A stretch of 64,000 nucleotides of DNA from Paractinoplanes aksuensis (lineage in GTDB: Bacteria; Actinomycetota; Actinomycetes; Mycobacteriales; Micromonosporaceae), in NCBI RefSeq assembly GCF_024137025.1, contig NZ_JAMYJR010000021.1, forward strand, positions 62,001 through 126,000. Direction: 5' to 3'. Under the pieces are notes generated by a model, which was given only the letters and a program-made list of their open reading frames with translations, did not search any database and had not been told where the DNA came from. Below, piece after piece: positions 19,378-28,155 of this stretch. Positions within the stretch are counted from its first letter, which is position 1. Every line of letters starts with the position of its first letter. The position numbers were made by a program, and so were the translations under genes.

Positions 19378-20654
19378 CGCAGCGCCGTCGCCGTGGGCAG
19401 CACCGTGGCCGCCAGCAGCAGCACGAGGGCGAGAGCGGTCACGGTCAGGGCGGGCAGCGCGCCGGCCGCGGTCCAGGCGCCGGCCGCCCACGCGCCGATC
19501 GCCGTGGTCACGGCCACGGCCGAGCCGCCCAGCAGCAGCGCGGTCACCACATAGATCACGGCCTCGGCGGCGGCCGCGGTGAGGACCAGCGCCGACGAGC
19601 CGCCGGCCGCAGTGATCAGGGCCAGCTCCCGTTCGCGGCGGCGGCTCGACATGAAGACCGTGGCCACCGCGCCCAGGACGGCCAGCAGCAGGGGGCCGCC
19701 GAGCAGCAGCACCACCGAGCCGGTGGAGAGCGATCCGGAGGGGACGCCGACCGCGCCGTTGGCCGCGTACAGGCCGCCGGCCAGGGCCACCGCGACCATC
19801 AGCGGGCTGATCGTGGCGGTGCTGCGGGCCGCGTTGGTGGCCGTGCTGTTGCGGGCCAGGTACCAGGCGGCGGACGCAGTGACGGGCACCAGCGACGTCC
19901 AGGCGCGGACCAGGCGAGCCAGGAACAGCGGGCCGAACGCGGCCAGCACCCCGGCCAGCAGCGGGCTGATCAGCATCAGCGGGACGGCCATCGTGTCGAG
20001 ACCGGTTCCGGGCAGAGTGGACACGATCGCGGCCACCACGAGCAGGGTGGCCACACCGCCGAGCCACCGCGCGACAGTCATCCGGCGGTCGGGCGGCTCG
20101 ACCTCGCGCAGCGACTGGATGGGCGGGGTGCGGGCGGCCCGGCCGGCGCCGCGGAAGCCACCCACGGTGACCACCACGGCCACGAACAGGACGACGGGCA
20201 CGGCGCCGGCCGGGGTCAGCGTCGGGGTGAGCCCGGCCAGCTCGGGTGAGGTGCTGAAGGCGTACCGGAAAAGGGGTTGCACGAGGGGGACGGCGAGCAG
20301 GCAGCCAACGGCGCCGCCGAGAAGCGACACGACGAACAACTGGGCCGTGACGACCAGCCGGACCAGGCCGGGGCGCAGGCCGACCAGCTGCCACAGGGCA
20401 TAGCCGCGCTGCTGCAGAGTCACCGTGAGGTCGGTGACCGCGCCGACGACGATGAGCGCGGTGATCAGGGTGAAGACGGCGACCGTGCCGCTGATGCCGT
20501 AGAGGGCCAGCGCCTCGTTGCCGCCGGCCGCGACCGCCGTCTGGATATCGCTCGCCACGACCGCGCCCACGGTTGCCGTGGCCGCCGCGATGAGCAGCGC
20601 GCCGAGCCAGATGCGGGCGTTGGCGACCAGGTCGCTGAAGATCAGTCGCAGCAT
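19344..20654 (-). CDS. FtsX/MacB-type ABC transporter permease
   Basis: 436 residues with an N-terminal helix (WLGALLIAAATATVGAVV) and two helix bundles at about 60-150 and 195-430. This is the duplicated MacB/FtsX membrane pattern seen in actinomycete 'FtsX-like permease' proteins. The partner ATPase gene ends one base upstream, so both are co-transcribed. Such pairs export lipoproteins, peptides or antimicrobials, or mediate resistance. The substrate is not apparent and no two-component system is adjacent. Confidence 0.85.
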   Translation of the reverse strand: MLRLIFSDLVANARIWLGALLIAAATATVGAVVASDIQTAVAAGGNEALALYGISGTVAVFTLITALIVVGAVTDLTVTLQQRGYALWQLVGLRPGLVRLVVTAQLFVVSLLGGAVGCLLAVPLVQPLFRYAFSTSPELAGLTPTLTPAGAVPVVLFVAVVVTVGGFRGAGRAARTPPIQSLREVEPPDRRMTVARWLGGVATLLVVAAIVSTLPGTGLDTMAVPLMLISPLLAGVLAAFGPLFLARLVRAWTSLVPVTASAAWYLARNSTATNAARSTATISPLMVAVALAGGLYAANGAVGVPSGSLSTGSVVLLLGGPLLLAVLGAVATVFMSSRRRERELALITAAGGSSALVLTAAAAEAVIYVVTALLLGGSAVAVTTAIGAWAAGAWTAAGALPALTVTALALVLLLAATVLPTATALRQEVPRVLAPE

Positions 20655-20655
20655 G

Positions 20656-21384
20656 TCAGGACGCCCCGGCGACCGCGGCGAACACGTCGTCGGCGCGGGG
20701 ATCCAGCAGCTCGCGGTGGATGACGCCGTCGCGCAGCACCAGCACCCGGTCGGCCCGGGCCGCCGCCTCGAGATCGTGGGTCACCATCACGACCGAGCGG
20801 CCCTCGCCGGCCCGGGCCACCCCGGCCAGCAGGTCCAGCACCTGCGCGCCGGCCTCGGTGTCGAGCGCGCCGGTCGGCTCGTCGGCAAAAACGACATCCG
20901 GGCGTACGGCGAGAACGCGCGCGATGGCCACGCGCTGCTGCTGCCCGCCCGAGAGAGCGGCCGGACGGTAGGAGCCGCGATCGGCCAGGCCGACATCGGC
21001 CAGCGCGCGGTCGACGTCGGCGCCCGAGATCCGGCGGCGGGCCAGCCGGGCCGGCAGGGCGACGTTCTCGCGGGCGGTCAGCGACGGGATCAGGTTGTAC
21101 GACTGGAAGACGAACCCGACCTGGTCGCGGCGCAGCTTGGCCAGCGCGCCCCGGCCCAGCGCGCCCGTGTCCTGGCCGAGGATGCGGACCCGGCCGGTGG
21201 TCGCGGCTTCGAGCGCGGACATGCAGTAGAGCAACGTGGACTTGCCGGAGCCGCTGGGCCCGACGATGGCCAGGAACTGCCCGGGTGGCACCCGCAGGCT
21301 GATCCCCCGCAGCACTGACGTCGCCTCATTTTTGCTGATGGGGAACGACTTGGTGAGGTTCTCCACCTCGACTACCGCGTCCAA
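20656..21384 (-). CDS. ABC transporter ATP-binding protein (LolD/MacB family)
   Basis: 242 residues with Walker A GPSGSGKSTLLYCM, Q-loop VFQSYNLIPSLTARENV, signature LSGGQQQRVAIARVLAVRPDVVFADEPTGALD and the H-loop VMVTHDLEAAARADRV. It energises the permease encoded one base downstream. The ALDT/E region is typical of the LolD/MacB subfamily. Confidence 0.95.
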   Translation of the reverse strand: MDAVVEVENLTKSFPISKNEATSVLRGISLRVPPGQFLAIVGPSGSGKSTLLYCMSALEAATTGRVRILGQDTGALGRGALAKLRRDQVGFVFQSYNLIPSLTARENVALPARLARRRISGADVDRALADVGLADRGSYRPAALSGGQQQRVAIARVLAVRPDVVFADEPTGALDTEAGAQVLDLLAGVARAGEGRSVVMVTHDLEAAARADRVLVLRDGVIHRELLDPRADDVFAAVAGAS

Positions 21385-21533
21385 GGGGTTCCGCCTTTAT
21401 CGAATGATCATCTGCCCTCCGAATGTAGGCGCTGCCGGGGCCCCAGCCATACGTCGCGTGACTTAGCCATCTCTTCAACGTTCCGACACGGATGTGTGGC
21501 CCGGCGCACTCCCGGGCCGTTCGCAGTGTGCGC

Positions 21534-22100
21534 ATGATCCGCTTTGCGGCCCTCGGTGACTCGGTCACCAGCGGGTACGGCGATCCGATGCCCGGCGGTG
21601 GCCGGCGAGGCTGGGCGGCTCTGCTGGCCGACGTCCTGCCCGACCCCGGCCTGATGTTCGGCTTGCCCGGCGTGATCGCCCGCCCGCTGGGCCGGCGGAG
21701 GGCCGCCCTCAACGACGTCCTCGACGCGATCGCCGTGAGCCACCGGAGGATCCACGTCGACCTGGCCGGCGCGGCCTACGCCCGCACCAACTGGAGCGTC
21801 GACCGCCTGCACCCGTCCGAACGCGGCCACCGGCTGCTGGCCCACAGCTTCGCCACGGCCCTGCGCGCGGCCGGTCACCCCGTCGTCCGCCTGCCCGGGC
21901 TGGCCGCCACCAACCCGGAACCCAGCCTGACCGAGCGCGTCTGGTGGATGGCCACCAAGGGCAACCGCTGGCTGCTGCGCCGCTCCACCGACCTGGTCCC
22001 GACCCTGGCCCAGCCGGCCGCCCGCGAATGGCCGGCCGGCCTCAGCACGTCGCCCGGCCGCCCGGACTCGCCGCCGCCGGCGCCGGCCGCCCGCACCTGA
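21534..22100 (+). CDS. SGNH/GDSL hydrolase with internal deletion, probably inactive
   Basis: 188 residues from ATG 21534. Block I (FAALGDSVTSGYGDP) and block V (VDRLHPSERGHRLLA) are present, but the sequence passes directly from AALLADVL to PDPGLMFGLPG. In full-length relatives that I remember these two segments are separated by roughly 70-80 residues holding the block II Gly and the block III G-x-N-D. The join is in frame near 21640, so this looks like an in-frame deletion. Without the oxyanion-hole residues, catalysis is doubtful. The start is chosen because the relatives begin M-I-R-F. Confidence 0.75.
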   Translation: MIRFAALGDSVTSGYGDPMPGGGRRGWAALLADVLPDPGLMFGLPGVIARPLGRRRAALNDVLDAIAVSHRRIHVDLAGAAYARTNWSVDRLHPSERGHRLLAHSFATALRAAGHPVVRLPGLAATNPEPSLTERVWWMATKGNRWLLRRSTDLVPTLAQPAAREWPAGLSTSPGRPDSPPPAPAART

Positions 22101-22109
22101 AACCTGCTT

Positions 22110-22157
22110 GCCCGGCCTTTCCCGGCGCGGCTCCCCGGCGCGGCTTCCCGGCCGGGC
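22110..22157. terminator. Possible bidirectional terminator between convergent genes
   Basis: Perfect 8-bp arms GCCCGGCC and GGCCGGGC flank a GC-rich interior that contains a 12-bp direct repeat (CCCGGCGCGGCT, twice). It lies between the stop codons of the SGNH gene and the convergent mannosyltransferase gene. Confidence 0.4.
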
Positions 22158-22159
22158 GA

Positions 22160-23314
22160 TCAGTGGTTCAGCAGGCCGGAGGTCGGCGTTGCCGAGACCG
22201 GAGCGCGGAACGGGATGGTGAAGAGCAGGGCCAGGCTGATCCAGACGTAGGTGTTGCTGCCGAGGGCGGCCAGGAAACCGTGGGCGCCGGCCCACCAGAG
22301 CCAGACGACGCTGCTGCTCAGGATGACGTAGGTGGCGGCCAGCGTGAGCAGGCGGGGGCGGGAGCGGTCGCGCAGGGCGGCGTCGGTCAGCAGGAACAGG
22401 GCGGGGAGCAGCCAGACCAGGTGGTGGACCCAGGTGACCGGGCTGATCAGGCAGGCCACCACGGCGGTCGTGGCGAAGCCGGCCGCGTGGTCGGGGGTGC
22501 TGCGCAGCAGGCGTACGCGTAGGAACCACATTGCCAGGACCAGGGCGACTGCGGCCAGCCACCAGGCGCTCGGCAGGTCGAGGCGGGCCACGACGCCGCG
22601 CAGGGACTGGTTGGAGACGTACTCGAGGCGGCCTACGCGGTCGGTGTCCCACAGGGTGGTCAGCCAGAACTGGGCTGAGGTGGTGTGGGCGATCAGGACG
22701 GCCAGCAGAGTCGCGCCGGCCGCGGTGGCGGTCGCGGTGGCGGCGGCCCGGTACTGGCGGGTCACCAGCAGGTAGCCGATGAAGACGACGGGGGTCAGTT
22801 TGATCGCGGCGGCCAGGCCGATGCCCACGCCGGCCCAGCGGCGGCCGGTGGAAAGGGCGCGTAGGTCGAGCAGCACGAGCACCAGCAGGACCAGGTTGAC
22901 CTGGCCGAAGCTGAACGTGTCGCGGGCCGGTTCGAAGACCAGGACGGCCAGGAAGGCCAGCGCGCACACGAACCACATCGGAGCGCCGTGCCGGCGCACC
23001 ACGGGGGCCACGAACCAGTGCAGCAGCAGGGCCACGGCGGCGACGTTGACGACGACGCTCGCCGCGATCGCCACCGGCCAGCTGGTCAGGGCGAGCGGGC
23101 TGAGGACGAGGGCGGCGAACGGCGGATAGGTGAAGCCGTACTCGGTGTCCTGGTAGAGGAAGTCGTACAGCTCGTTGCCGTCGAGCAGCCACGAGCGGAC
23201 CGCGCCGCGGTAGACGCCGAGGTCGAAGAACTCGCGGAAGGTCGGCACGGTCACCAGGAAGACGCCGACGGCGAGGGCGGCGGCAACGACGATCAGGATC
23301 CGGAGGCGCGTCAT
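22160..23314 (-). CDS. GT87-family polyprenol-phosphate-mannose-dependent mannosyltransferase
   Basis: 384 residues with about ten TM helices (DUF2029). The conserved first-loop acidic motif FDLGVYRGAVRSW fits GT-C enzymes. The start ATG 23314 overlaps the upstream MptB-like gene stop by four bases; the open frame continues far upstream only as a shadow of that gene. In mycobacteria and relatives, GT87 proteins add alpha-1,2 mannose branches to lipomannan, and the neighbouring MptB elongates the core, so a lipomannan role is likely here too (family inference). Confidence 0.87.
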   Translation of the reverse strand: MTRLRILIVVAAALAVGVFLVTVPTFREFFDLGVYRGAVRSWLLDGNELYDFLYQDTEYGFTYPPFAALVLSPLALTSWPVAIAASVVVNVAAVALLLHWFVAPVVRRHGAPMWFVCALAFLAVLVFEPARDTFSFGQVNLVLLVLVLLDLRALSTGRRWAGVGIGLAAAIKLTPVVFIGYLLVTRQYRAAATATATAAGATLLAVLIAHTTSAQFWLTTLWDTDRVGRLEYVSNQSLRGVVARLDLPSAWWLAAVALVLAMWFLRVRLLRSTPDHAAGFATTAVVACLISPVTWVHHLVWLLPALFLLTDAALRDRSRPRLLTLAATYVILSSSVVWLWWAGAHGFLAALGSNTYVWISLALLFTIPFRAPVSATPTSGLLNH

Positions 23315-24720
23315 CGGGCGGCCCGCGCCGGGAGGAGCCGGCCGGCGGCGGGCGCGGCGGCCAGGCGTACGGCCAGGAAGACCGCGCATCCGGTCAGCCC
23401 GCCCAGCACCGCGAGCAACAGCTCGGTGGCATCGACGGCGAATCCGTCCGGCAGCACCACCAGCGCCATCACCGCGCAGCTCGCCGCGAGCGCACGCCGC
23501 ACCCACCGGTGCCCGGCCGCGGCGGCCAGCGGCACCAGCGCCCAGATCAGGTACCAGGGGCGTAATGCCGGCCCGAAAGCAACGACCGCGGCCAGCACCA
23601 CCCCCAGGCCGTAGACCGGGCCGAGGCGGTCGAGATACGCCCGGACCAGACCGACGACGACGAGTGTGGCCAGCACGCCGAGCCAGCGCCACAGGTCGAG
23701 CACGAACAGCTCGCCGACACCGTCGCCGCGCAGCCGGTCCGCCGTCCAGCGGCCGAGCACGCCGGTCAGGGACAGATTCTCGGGCGAGATCGGGGTGTCC
23801 AGGGCCGAGATCCAGCCGTAGCCGGTGCCCGCGATCTGGGTCAGCACCGCGGTCGCCGCCGCCGCGGTGGCGCCCACCCCGGCCGAGGCGCGCAGGCGCG
23901 GTAGCCGGCCGTCGAGCCGGGACGCCCAGATCACCGCGACCGCGAGCAGGCCCAGCACGGCCGGCGCTTTGATCAAAGCGGCCGCTACCACCAACACGGT
24001 CGCCACCAGGGGGCGGTTGCGAACGGCGGCGGCCAGGCCGGCCGCGAGCAGGCCGACCATCAGCGCGTCGTTGTGCGCGCCGCCGACGAAGTGGATCAGC
24101 ACGAGCGGGTTGAGGACGGCCAGCCACAGGGCCTGGTGGGGCGGAACTCCGGCCGCGGTGGCGAGGGGCGGGATGACGTACGCCAGAAGCGCGAGACCCA
24201 CGACGGCCAGGAGCCGCATGGCGATCACGCCGGTCAGCAGGTGGCCGCCGATCGGCGCGGCGACCAGTTCGGACAGCAGCAGGAAGACCGGGCCGTACGG
24301 GCTGGGGGTGTGCTGCCAGATGGCGGGCACCTGTTCGGCGAAGAACCCGCCTAGAGCCGACGGACCGGTCCGGTAGACGTCGAAGCCCTCGCCGAGCATC
24401 CGGCCCTGGGCGAGGTAGCTGTAGACGTCGCGGCTGAACAGCGGCGGTGCGATCAGCAGGGGTGCGGCCCAGAGAGCGGCCGTACGCCACATCGCGCGGG
24501 TGTCACCGGCCCGGCTCAGCCGTCCGAGCCACCACCAGGCCAACAGGAGCAGGAGCAGGCCGCCGTAGACCGCGAACAGGCCGATCCGGACATGCTTGAG
24601 TCCCGCGAAGAACGGGATCCCGACCGGTAACGCGCCCGCGCCGAGCCCGCCGACGGCTATCAGGCAGCTTCCCGCGAAGCCGGTGACGCGCGCCAGTTTC
24701 CGGGCGTGATCGTTTGACAC
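23311..24720 (-). CDS. mptB: MptB-like polyprenol-phosphomannose alpha-1,6-mannosyltransferase
   Basis: 469 residues, about twelve TM helices, GT-C type. The motif FSRDVYSYLAQGRMLGEGFDVY followed by WQHTPSPYGPVFLLL is characteristic of MptA/MptB mannosyltransferases, which build the mannan backbone of lipomannan from polyprenyl-phosphate mannose at the outer face of the membrane. It is translationally coupled to the GT87 gene. The upstream gap contains a palindromic repeat cluster that could control it. Confidence 0.87.
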   Translation of the reverse strand: MSNDHARKLARVTGFAGSCLIAVGGLGAGALPVGIPFFAGLKHVRIGLFAVYGGLLLLLLAWWWLGRLSRAGDTRAMWRTAALWAAPLLIAPPLFSRDVYSYLAQGRMLGEGFDVYRTGPSALGGFFAEQVPAIWQHTPSPYGPVFLLLSELVAAPIGGHLLTGVIAMRLLAVVGLALLAYVIPPLATAAGVPPHQALWLAVLNPLVLIHFVGGAHNDALMVGLLAAGLAAAVRNRPLVATVLVVAAALIKAPAVLGLLAVAVIWASRLDGRLPRLRASAGVGATAAAATAVLTQIAGTGYGWISALDTPISPENLSLTGVLGRWTADRLRGDGVGELFVLDLWRWLGVLATLVVVGLVRAYLDRLGPVYGLGVVLAAVVAFGPALRPWYLIWALVPLAAAAGHRWVRRALAASCAVMALVVLPDGFAVDATELLLAVLGGLTGCAVFLAVRLAAAPAAGRLLPARAAR

Positions 24721-24825
24721 GGCAGCACCTTCTCAATGAAGGGTGTCGCTACGGGGACCATCCGCCGTCCCTCAAGTGACCGGCCGCCGTCCCCTCACCC
24801 CGCCCGCGAACGCCCCCGCCCCGCC

Positions 24826-24985
24826 GAGCGAGACGAAACGTTGCGTTGCGCGCGACAAGCTGTTCCATTCCGCGCGCGCTGCGCGAGACGAAACGTTTCG
24901 TCTCGCGAGACGGGACGAGACGCCTCGTTTGGGTGGCGCGGGAGGAGACAGACCGTTTGGCGAGACGCGACGTTTCGTCTTGCGA
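24826..24985. repeat. Cluster of GAGACGAAACG palindromes upstream of mptB
   Basis: The 274-bp gap between the MazG-like and mptB genes contains a perfect 26-bp palindrome at 24882-24907 (centre AAACGTTT, arms ending CGCGAGACG/CGTCTCGCG). There is a half copy at about 24826-24840 (GCGAGACGAAACG) and a degenerate copy at about 24960-24983 (GCGAGACGCGACG...CGTCTTGC). It resembles a multi-site operator for a dimeric repressor or a hairpin-forming repeat. No other feature was seen in this gap. Confidence 0.7.
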
Positions 24986-24994
24986 GGGTTCAGC

Positions 24995-25345
24995 TCAGTC
25001 GGAGATCTTTGCGGCTGAGCCGCGGGCGGCCTCGACGGTGTAGCGGCGGGCGGAGTCCTCGAGCTTGTCGGTGGCCGCCTCGACGAGGTCGATGCCGAGA
25101 ACGTCGGCCAGCCGGACCAGGTAGATCGTCACGTCGCCCATCTCGGCCCGCACCCGTGGGCCCAGCTCGGGGTCGTTCATCACCGTGGCCGACTGCTCGG
25201 GGGTGAGCCACTGCAACTCGGCCAGAAGTTCGCCTACTTCCCCGGCCAGGGCCATGGCGAGGTTCTTGGGCGTGTGGAACCGTTCCCAGTCCCGGGCCTG
25301 TGCGAACTCGCGCACCAGCAACGTCAACTCACTGACAGACGACAC
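24995..25345 (-). CDS. MazG-like nucleotide pyrophosphohydrolase
   Basis: 116 residues, all-alpha MazG fold. The metal-binding E-x2-E and E-x2-D motifs are visible: AGEVGELLAELQWL and AEMGDVTIYLVRLADVLGIDL. It is related to dCTP pyrophosphatases that clean nucleotide pools (house-cleaning). Upstream of its start the DNA is a simple G/C-rich repeat. Confidence 0.9.
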   Translation of the reverse strand: MSSVSELTLLVREFAQARDWERFHTPKNLAMALAGEVGELLAELQWLTPEQSATVMNDPELGPRVRAEMGDVTIYLVRLADVLGIDLVEAATDKLEDSARRYTVEAARGSAAKISD

Positions 25346-25420
25346 GAGCCATGCCTACCAGACGTCAGATGCTGTTCCGCGAATTCCACCCGCGGAGGCA
25401 CCCCGGACTGCCGGACTGCC

Positions 25421-25507
25421 GGGCGGGTCGGACGGGTCGGACGGGTCGGACGGGCCGGGCGGGTCGGGCGGGCGGGGCGGGTCGGGCGGGGCGGGCGGGC
25501 GAGCGGG
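25421..25507. repeat. GGGTCGGAC/GGGTCGGGC simple repeats
   Basis: About nine loosely repeated 9-bp units (GGGTCGGAC drifting to GGGCGGGTC) fill the gap between the MazG start and the end of the DUF4832 gene. Confidence 0.7.
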
Positions 25508-25508
25508 A

Positions 25509-26852
25509 TCAGGCGACGGTCAGGGTGGTGTTCAGCGAGTTCCAGCCGGTGGTCGGGTTCCACACGCCGGGGTTGGCCAGGTGGATCGAGTAGGCGGGGG
25601 TCTTCGCGAGCCGGGGCGACGCGTCGGGCAGGTTGAGGGCCAGGCGGTAGGTGCCCTTGGGCGGAGCCTTGAACGTCACCGTCAAAGTGATCGGGCGGCC
25701 CGGCGGCCACGAGCGAGGGTCGGCGTTGATCTTGGTTGGTGCACCGTTGAGCAGCAGTTGGACCGGGCGGTTCTCGGCGGGGGCGGCGTAGCCGTCGTTG
25801 GCCAGCGTGATCCGCGCGGTGACCTGCGTGCCGGGGCGCGCCTTGGCCGGCAGGGTGGCCTTGACCAGGCGCAGCCGGTAGCCGAGCTTGCGCGCGACCT
25901 CGGCCCGCCCGGCCGCGCCCCACGAGGCCAGCACCTGCTCGTTGAAGGACGGGTTCAGGTACGTCCAGTGGTAGCGGGCCATCTCGGCCCCGGCGTCGGG
26001 CCAGCCCGACCGGGCCGACACGTCGCACGTCTCGCCCCCGACCAGGGTCGTCGTCGAGGATGCCAGCCACTTGGTGTCGTCGGGGGCGGTGTACGTGCCG
26101 TAGTCGTCGGTGCCGGCCAGGAAGCAGTCGTTGTGCAGGCCGATGCGGGTCACGGCCGGGAACAGCCGCCGCTTGTACTCGGGGGTGCGCACCTGGATCA
26201 GCGTCGTCGGGGCGGTCGCGGCCAGCAGCGCTGCCAGCACTGCCTTGCGGTCGGACCAGTTCTGCGCGGTCAGCACGCCGGGCGAGGAGGAGAAGTGGGC
26301 GCTGTAGTACCACTCGCCCCACTGGCCGATGAAGCCCGCCTGCAGCGCGAAGATCACGTCGGCGTTGGCCTTCAGCACGGGTCCGAGCTGGGCGATGTGC
26401 CCGAGCACGCGGGCCCGGGGCGCGTCGGCGTCCGATTCCGAGCTGTACGAGAACCGCAGCACCAGCTTCACGCCGGCCTGGCGGGCGATGGCCAGGTCGG
26501 CCCCGATCAGCGCGAGGTCGGCCGCCGAGATCCGGTCCACGGCCTGGTACTTCCGCAGGTAGTAGTGCCGATAGACCAGCGTGCGGCCGCCGACGTCCGC
26601 GGCCAAGGGCTCGAAGCCGGCGCCGAACTGCGTCTCCGTGTACGCGAAGAAGCCGCGCCCCGGGTTGGCGATGGTCTCGGCCGTCGCCGCGTACGTCTTC
26701 GTGACGGACGAGGCCGGCGCCGCGTAGGAGCGGGTGACGGACGAGGCCGGCGCCGCGTAGGAGCGGGTGACGGACGTCGACGACGTCGCGGCCGAGGCCG
26801 TGCCGGGCAGCAGCACGGCGACAGCCAGGGCCGCGACGGGTAGAAGACGCAT
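25509..26852 (-). CDS. Secreted DUF4832/DUF4874 protein
   Basis: 447 residues from ATG 26852. A signal peptide (MRLLPVAALAVAVLLPGTASA) is followed by an 11-residue motif repeated three times (SVTRSYAAPAS). The DUF4874 part (ANPGRGFFAYTETQFG, then GQWGEWYYS with conserved aromatic residues, as in a TIM-barrel glycosidase-like fold) is followed by a C-terminal DUF4832 beta-domain (about 330-447). It probably acts on an extracellular polysaccharide, but the family is uncharacterised. It lies 40 bases behind the PLP decarboxylase gene and is probably co-transcribed with it. Confidence 0.82.
   Translation of the reverse strand: MRLLPVAALAVAVLLPGTASAATSSTSVTRSYAAPASSVTRSYAAPASSVTKTYAATAETIANPGRGFFAYTETQFGAGFEPLAADVGGRTLVYRHYYLRKYQAVDRISAADLALIGADLAIARQAGVKLVLRFSYSSESDADAPRARVLGHIAQLGPVLKANADVIFALQAGFIGQWGEWYYSAHFSSSPGVLTAQNWSDRKAVLAALLAATAPTTLIQVRTPEYKRRLFPAVTRIGLHNDCFLAGTDDYGTYTAPDDTKWLASSTTTLVGGETCDVSARSGWPDAGAEMARYHWTYLNPSFNEQVLASWGAAGRAEVARKLGYRLRLVKATLPAKARPGTQVTARITLANDGYAAPAENRPVQLLLNGAPTKINADPRSWPPGRPITLTVTFKAPPKGTYRLALNLPDASPRLAKTPAYSIHLANPGVWNPTTGWNSLNTTLTVA
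26701..26776. repeat. 33-bp in-frame tandem repeat
   Basis: Two near-perfect units and a partial third (GCGTAGGAGCGGGTGACGGACG core) encode the SVTRSYAAPAS repeats just after the signal peptide of the DUF4832 protein. Confidence 0.75.
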
Positions 26853-26892
26853 GATTCGGTTATCGACCAGCCCACGGCCGGTCTGAGAAGAC

Positions 26893-28032
26893 TCAGCGCA
26901 CCACCGTCCGCAGGGGCGGCAGCCCGTTGAAGCCGACGGACGAGTACGTCGCCGTGTAAGCACCCGTCCCCAGAATGCGGATCACCTCGCCGGCCGCCAG
27001 GTCCAGCGGGAGATCGTAAGGTGCGTGCTGGTAGAGGATGTCGACGCTGTCGCACGTCGGCCCGGCCAGGATCACCGGGCCGCTCGGCCCGGCGCGGGCC
27101 GTCGACAGTTCGTACTGAATGGCCTCTTCCTCGGTCTCGGCCAGCCCGCCGAACCGGCCCACGTCGAGGTAGACCCAGCGCGGCTCGTCGTCGTACGACT
27201 TGCGGGCGACCAGCACGACCTGGGTGTGCAGCACCCCGGCGGGGGCGGCCACGTACCGGCCCGGTTCGATCATGAGGGACGGCGTGAACAGCCCGAAGTG
27301 CCGCCGGACGGCCGTCTCGATGGCCGCCGCGTAGGCCGAGATCGGCGCCACCGGCGTACGGTACGAGACCGGGAAGCCGCCCCCGGCGTTCAGGATGCGC
27401 AGCGAGATGCCGGCCTCGCGCAGTTCGGCGAAGATCGCGGCGGCGGTGGCGACGCTGGGCTCCCACCGTTCCGGATACAGCTGCTGCGACCCGACGTGGA
27501 AGGCGATGCCGGCCGGGTCGAGCCCGCGCAACGCCGCCACTTTCATCAGGTCGACCGCCATCTCGGGCACGCACCCGAACTTGCGGCTGAGCGGCCAGCG
27601 CGCCCCCTGGCTGGAGGCGAGCACCCGGCACAGCACCGAGGATCCGGGCGCGTGCCGAACGATCTTGTCGAGTTCGCCCTCGCTGTCGAAGGCGAACGTG
27701 CGTACCCCGCGGGCGTACGCGTACGCGATGTCCTCGCTCTTCTTGATCGGATGGCCGTAACTGAGGTCACCCGGAGAGGCGCCGGCGGCCAGGCAGAGGT
27801 CGATCTCGGCCCGGCTGGCGACGTCGAACCGGCACCCGGCGGCGACCAGCGCTCGCAGCAGGGGCAGTTCGGGATTGGCCTTCACGGCGTAGTGGATGTC
27901 GGCTCCGGCGAACGCTTCGGCGATCCGTCTGTACTGCTCACGGGCCACGTCGATGTCGATCACCAGGCACGGGGTCTGGTGCGGGCCGGCCGCGAGCGCC
28001 GGCTGCGCTGTCTCATCTGCGGTCACTGTCAT
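26893..28032 (-). CDS. Type III PLP-dependent decarboxylase (ornithine/diaminopimelate decarboxylase family)
   Basis: 379 residues. The alanine-racemase-like barrel carries the PLP lysine in HYAVKANPELPLL. Other family motifs are FHVGSQ, the phosphate-binding NAGGGFPVSY, EPGRYVAAPAG, and GPTCDSVDILY, whose Cys-Asp acts in substrate binding at the dimer interface. ATG 28032 is chosen because the family alignment begins soon after it; the longer open frame overlaps the divergent regulator. Substrate may be ornithine, lysine or a related amino acid. It is divergent from a helix-turn-helix regulator at 28156 and followed by the DUF4832 gene. Confidence 0.88.
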   Translation of the reverse strand: MTVTADETAQPALAAGPHQTPCLVIDIDVAREQYRRIAEAFAGADIHYAVKANPELPLLRALVAAGCRFDVASRAEIDLCLAAGASPGDLSYGHPIKKSEDIAYAYARGVRTFAFDSEGELDKIVRHAPGSSVLCRVLASSQGARWPLSRKFGCVPEMAVDLMKVAALRGLDPAGIAFHVGSQQLYPERWEPSVATAAAIFAELREAGISLRILNAGGGFPVSYRTPVAPISAYAAAIETAVRRHFGLFTPSLMIEPGRYVAAPAGVLHTQVVLVARKSYDDEPRWVYLDVGRFGGLAETEEEAIQYELSTARAGPSGPVILAGPTCDSVDILYQHAPYDLPLDLAAGEVIRILGTGAYTATYSSVGFNGLPPLRTVVR

Positions 28033-28155
28033 GGCTGCGGTGTCCTCATCGATGACGGGGGCAACGACGACACTCAGCGTACTTCCATCACTGCTCTGCG
28101 TGTTTGCCAGATATCGACATCGAGAAAGATTTGGAATTCTCATTACAGTTACGGC

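Noticed and set aside
22160..24490. A single 776-residue mannosyltransferase fusion
   Set aside because: Its first half is the MptB-like gene read in the wrong frame; the genuine GT87 start (MTRLRI) is at 23314 with a four-base overlap.
24826..24985. CRISPR array
   Set aside because: The repeats are palindromic, unequal and few, with no uniform spacers and no cas genes.
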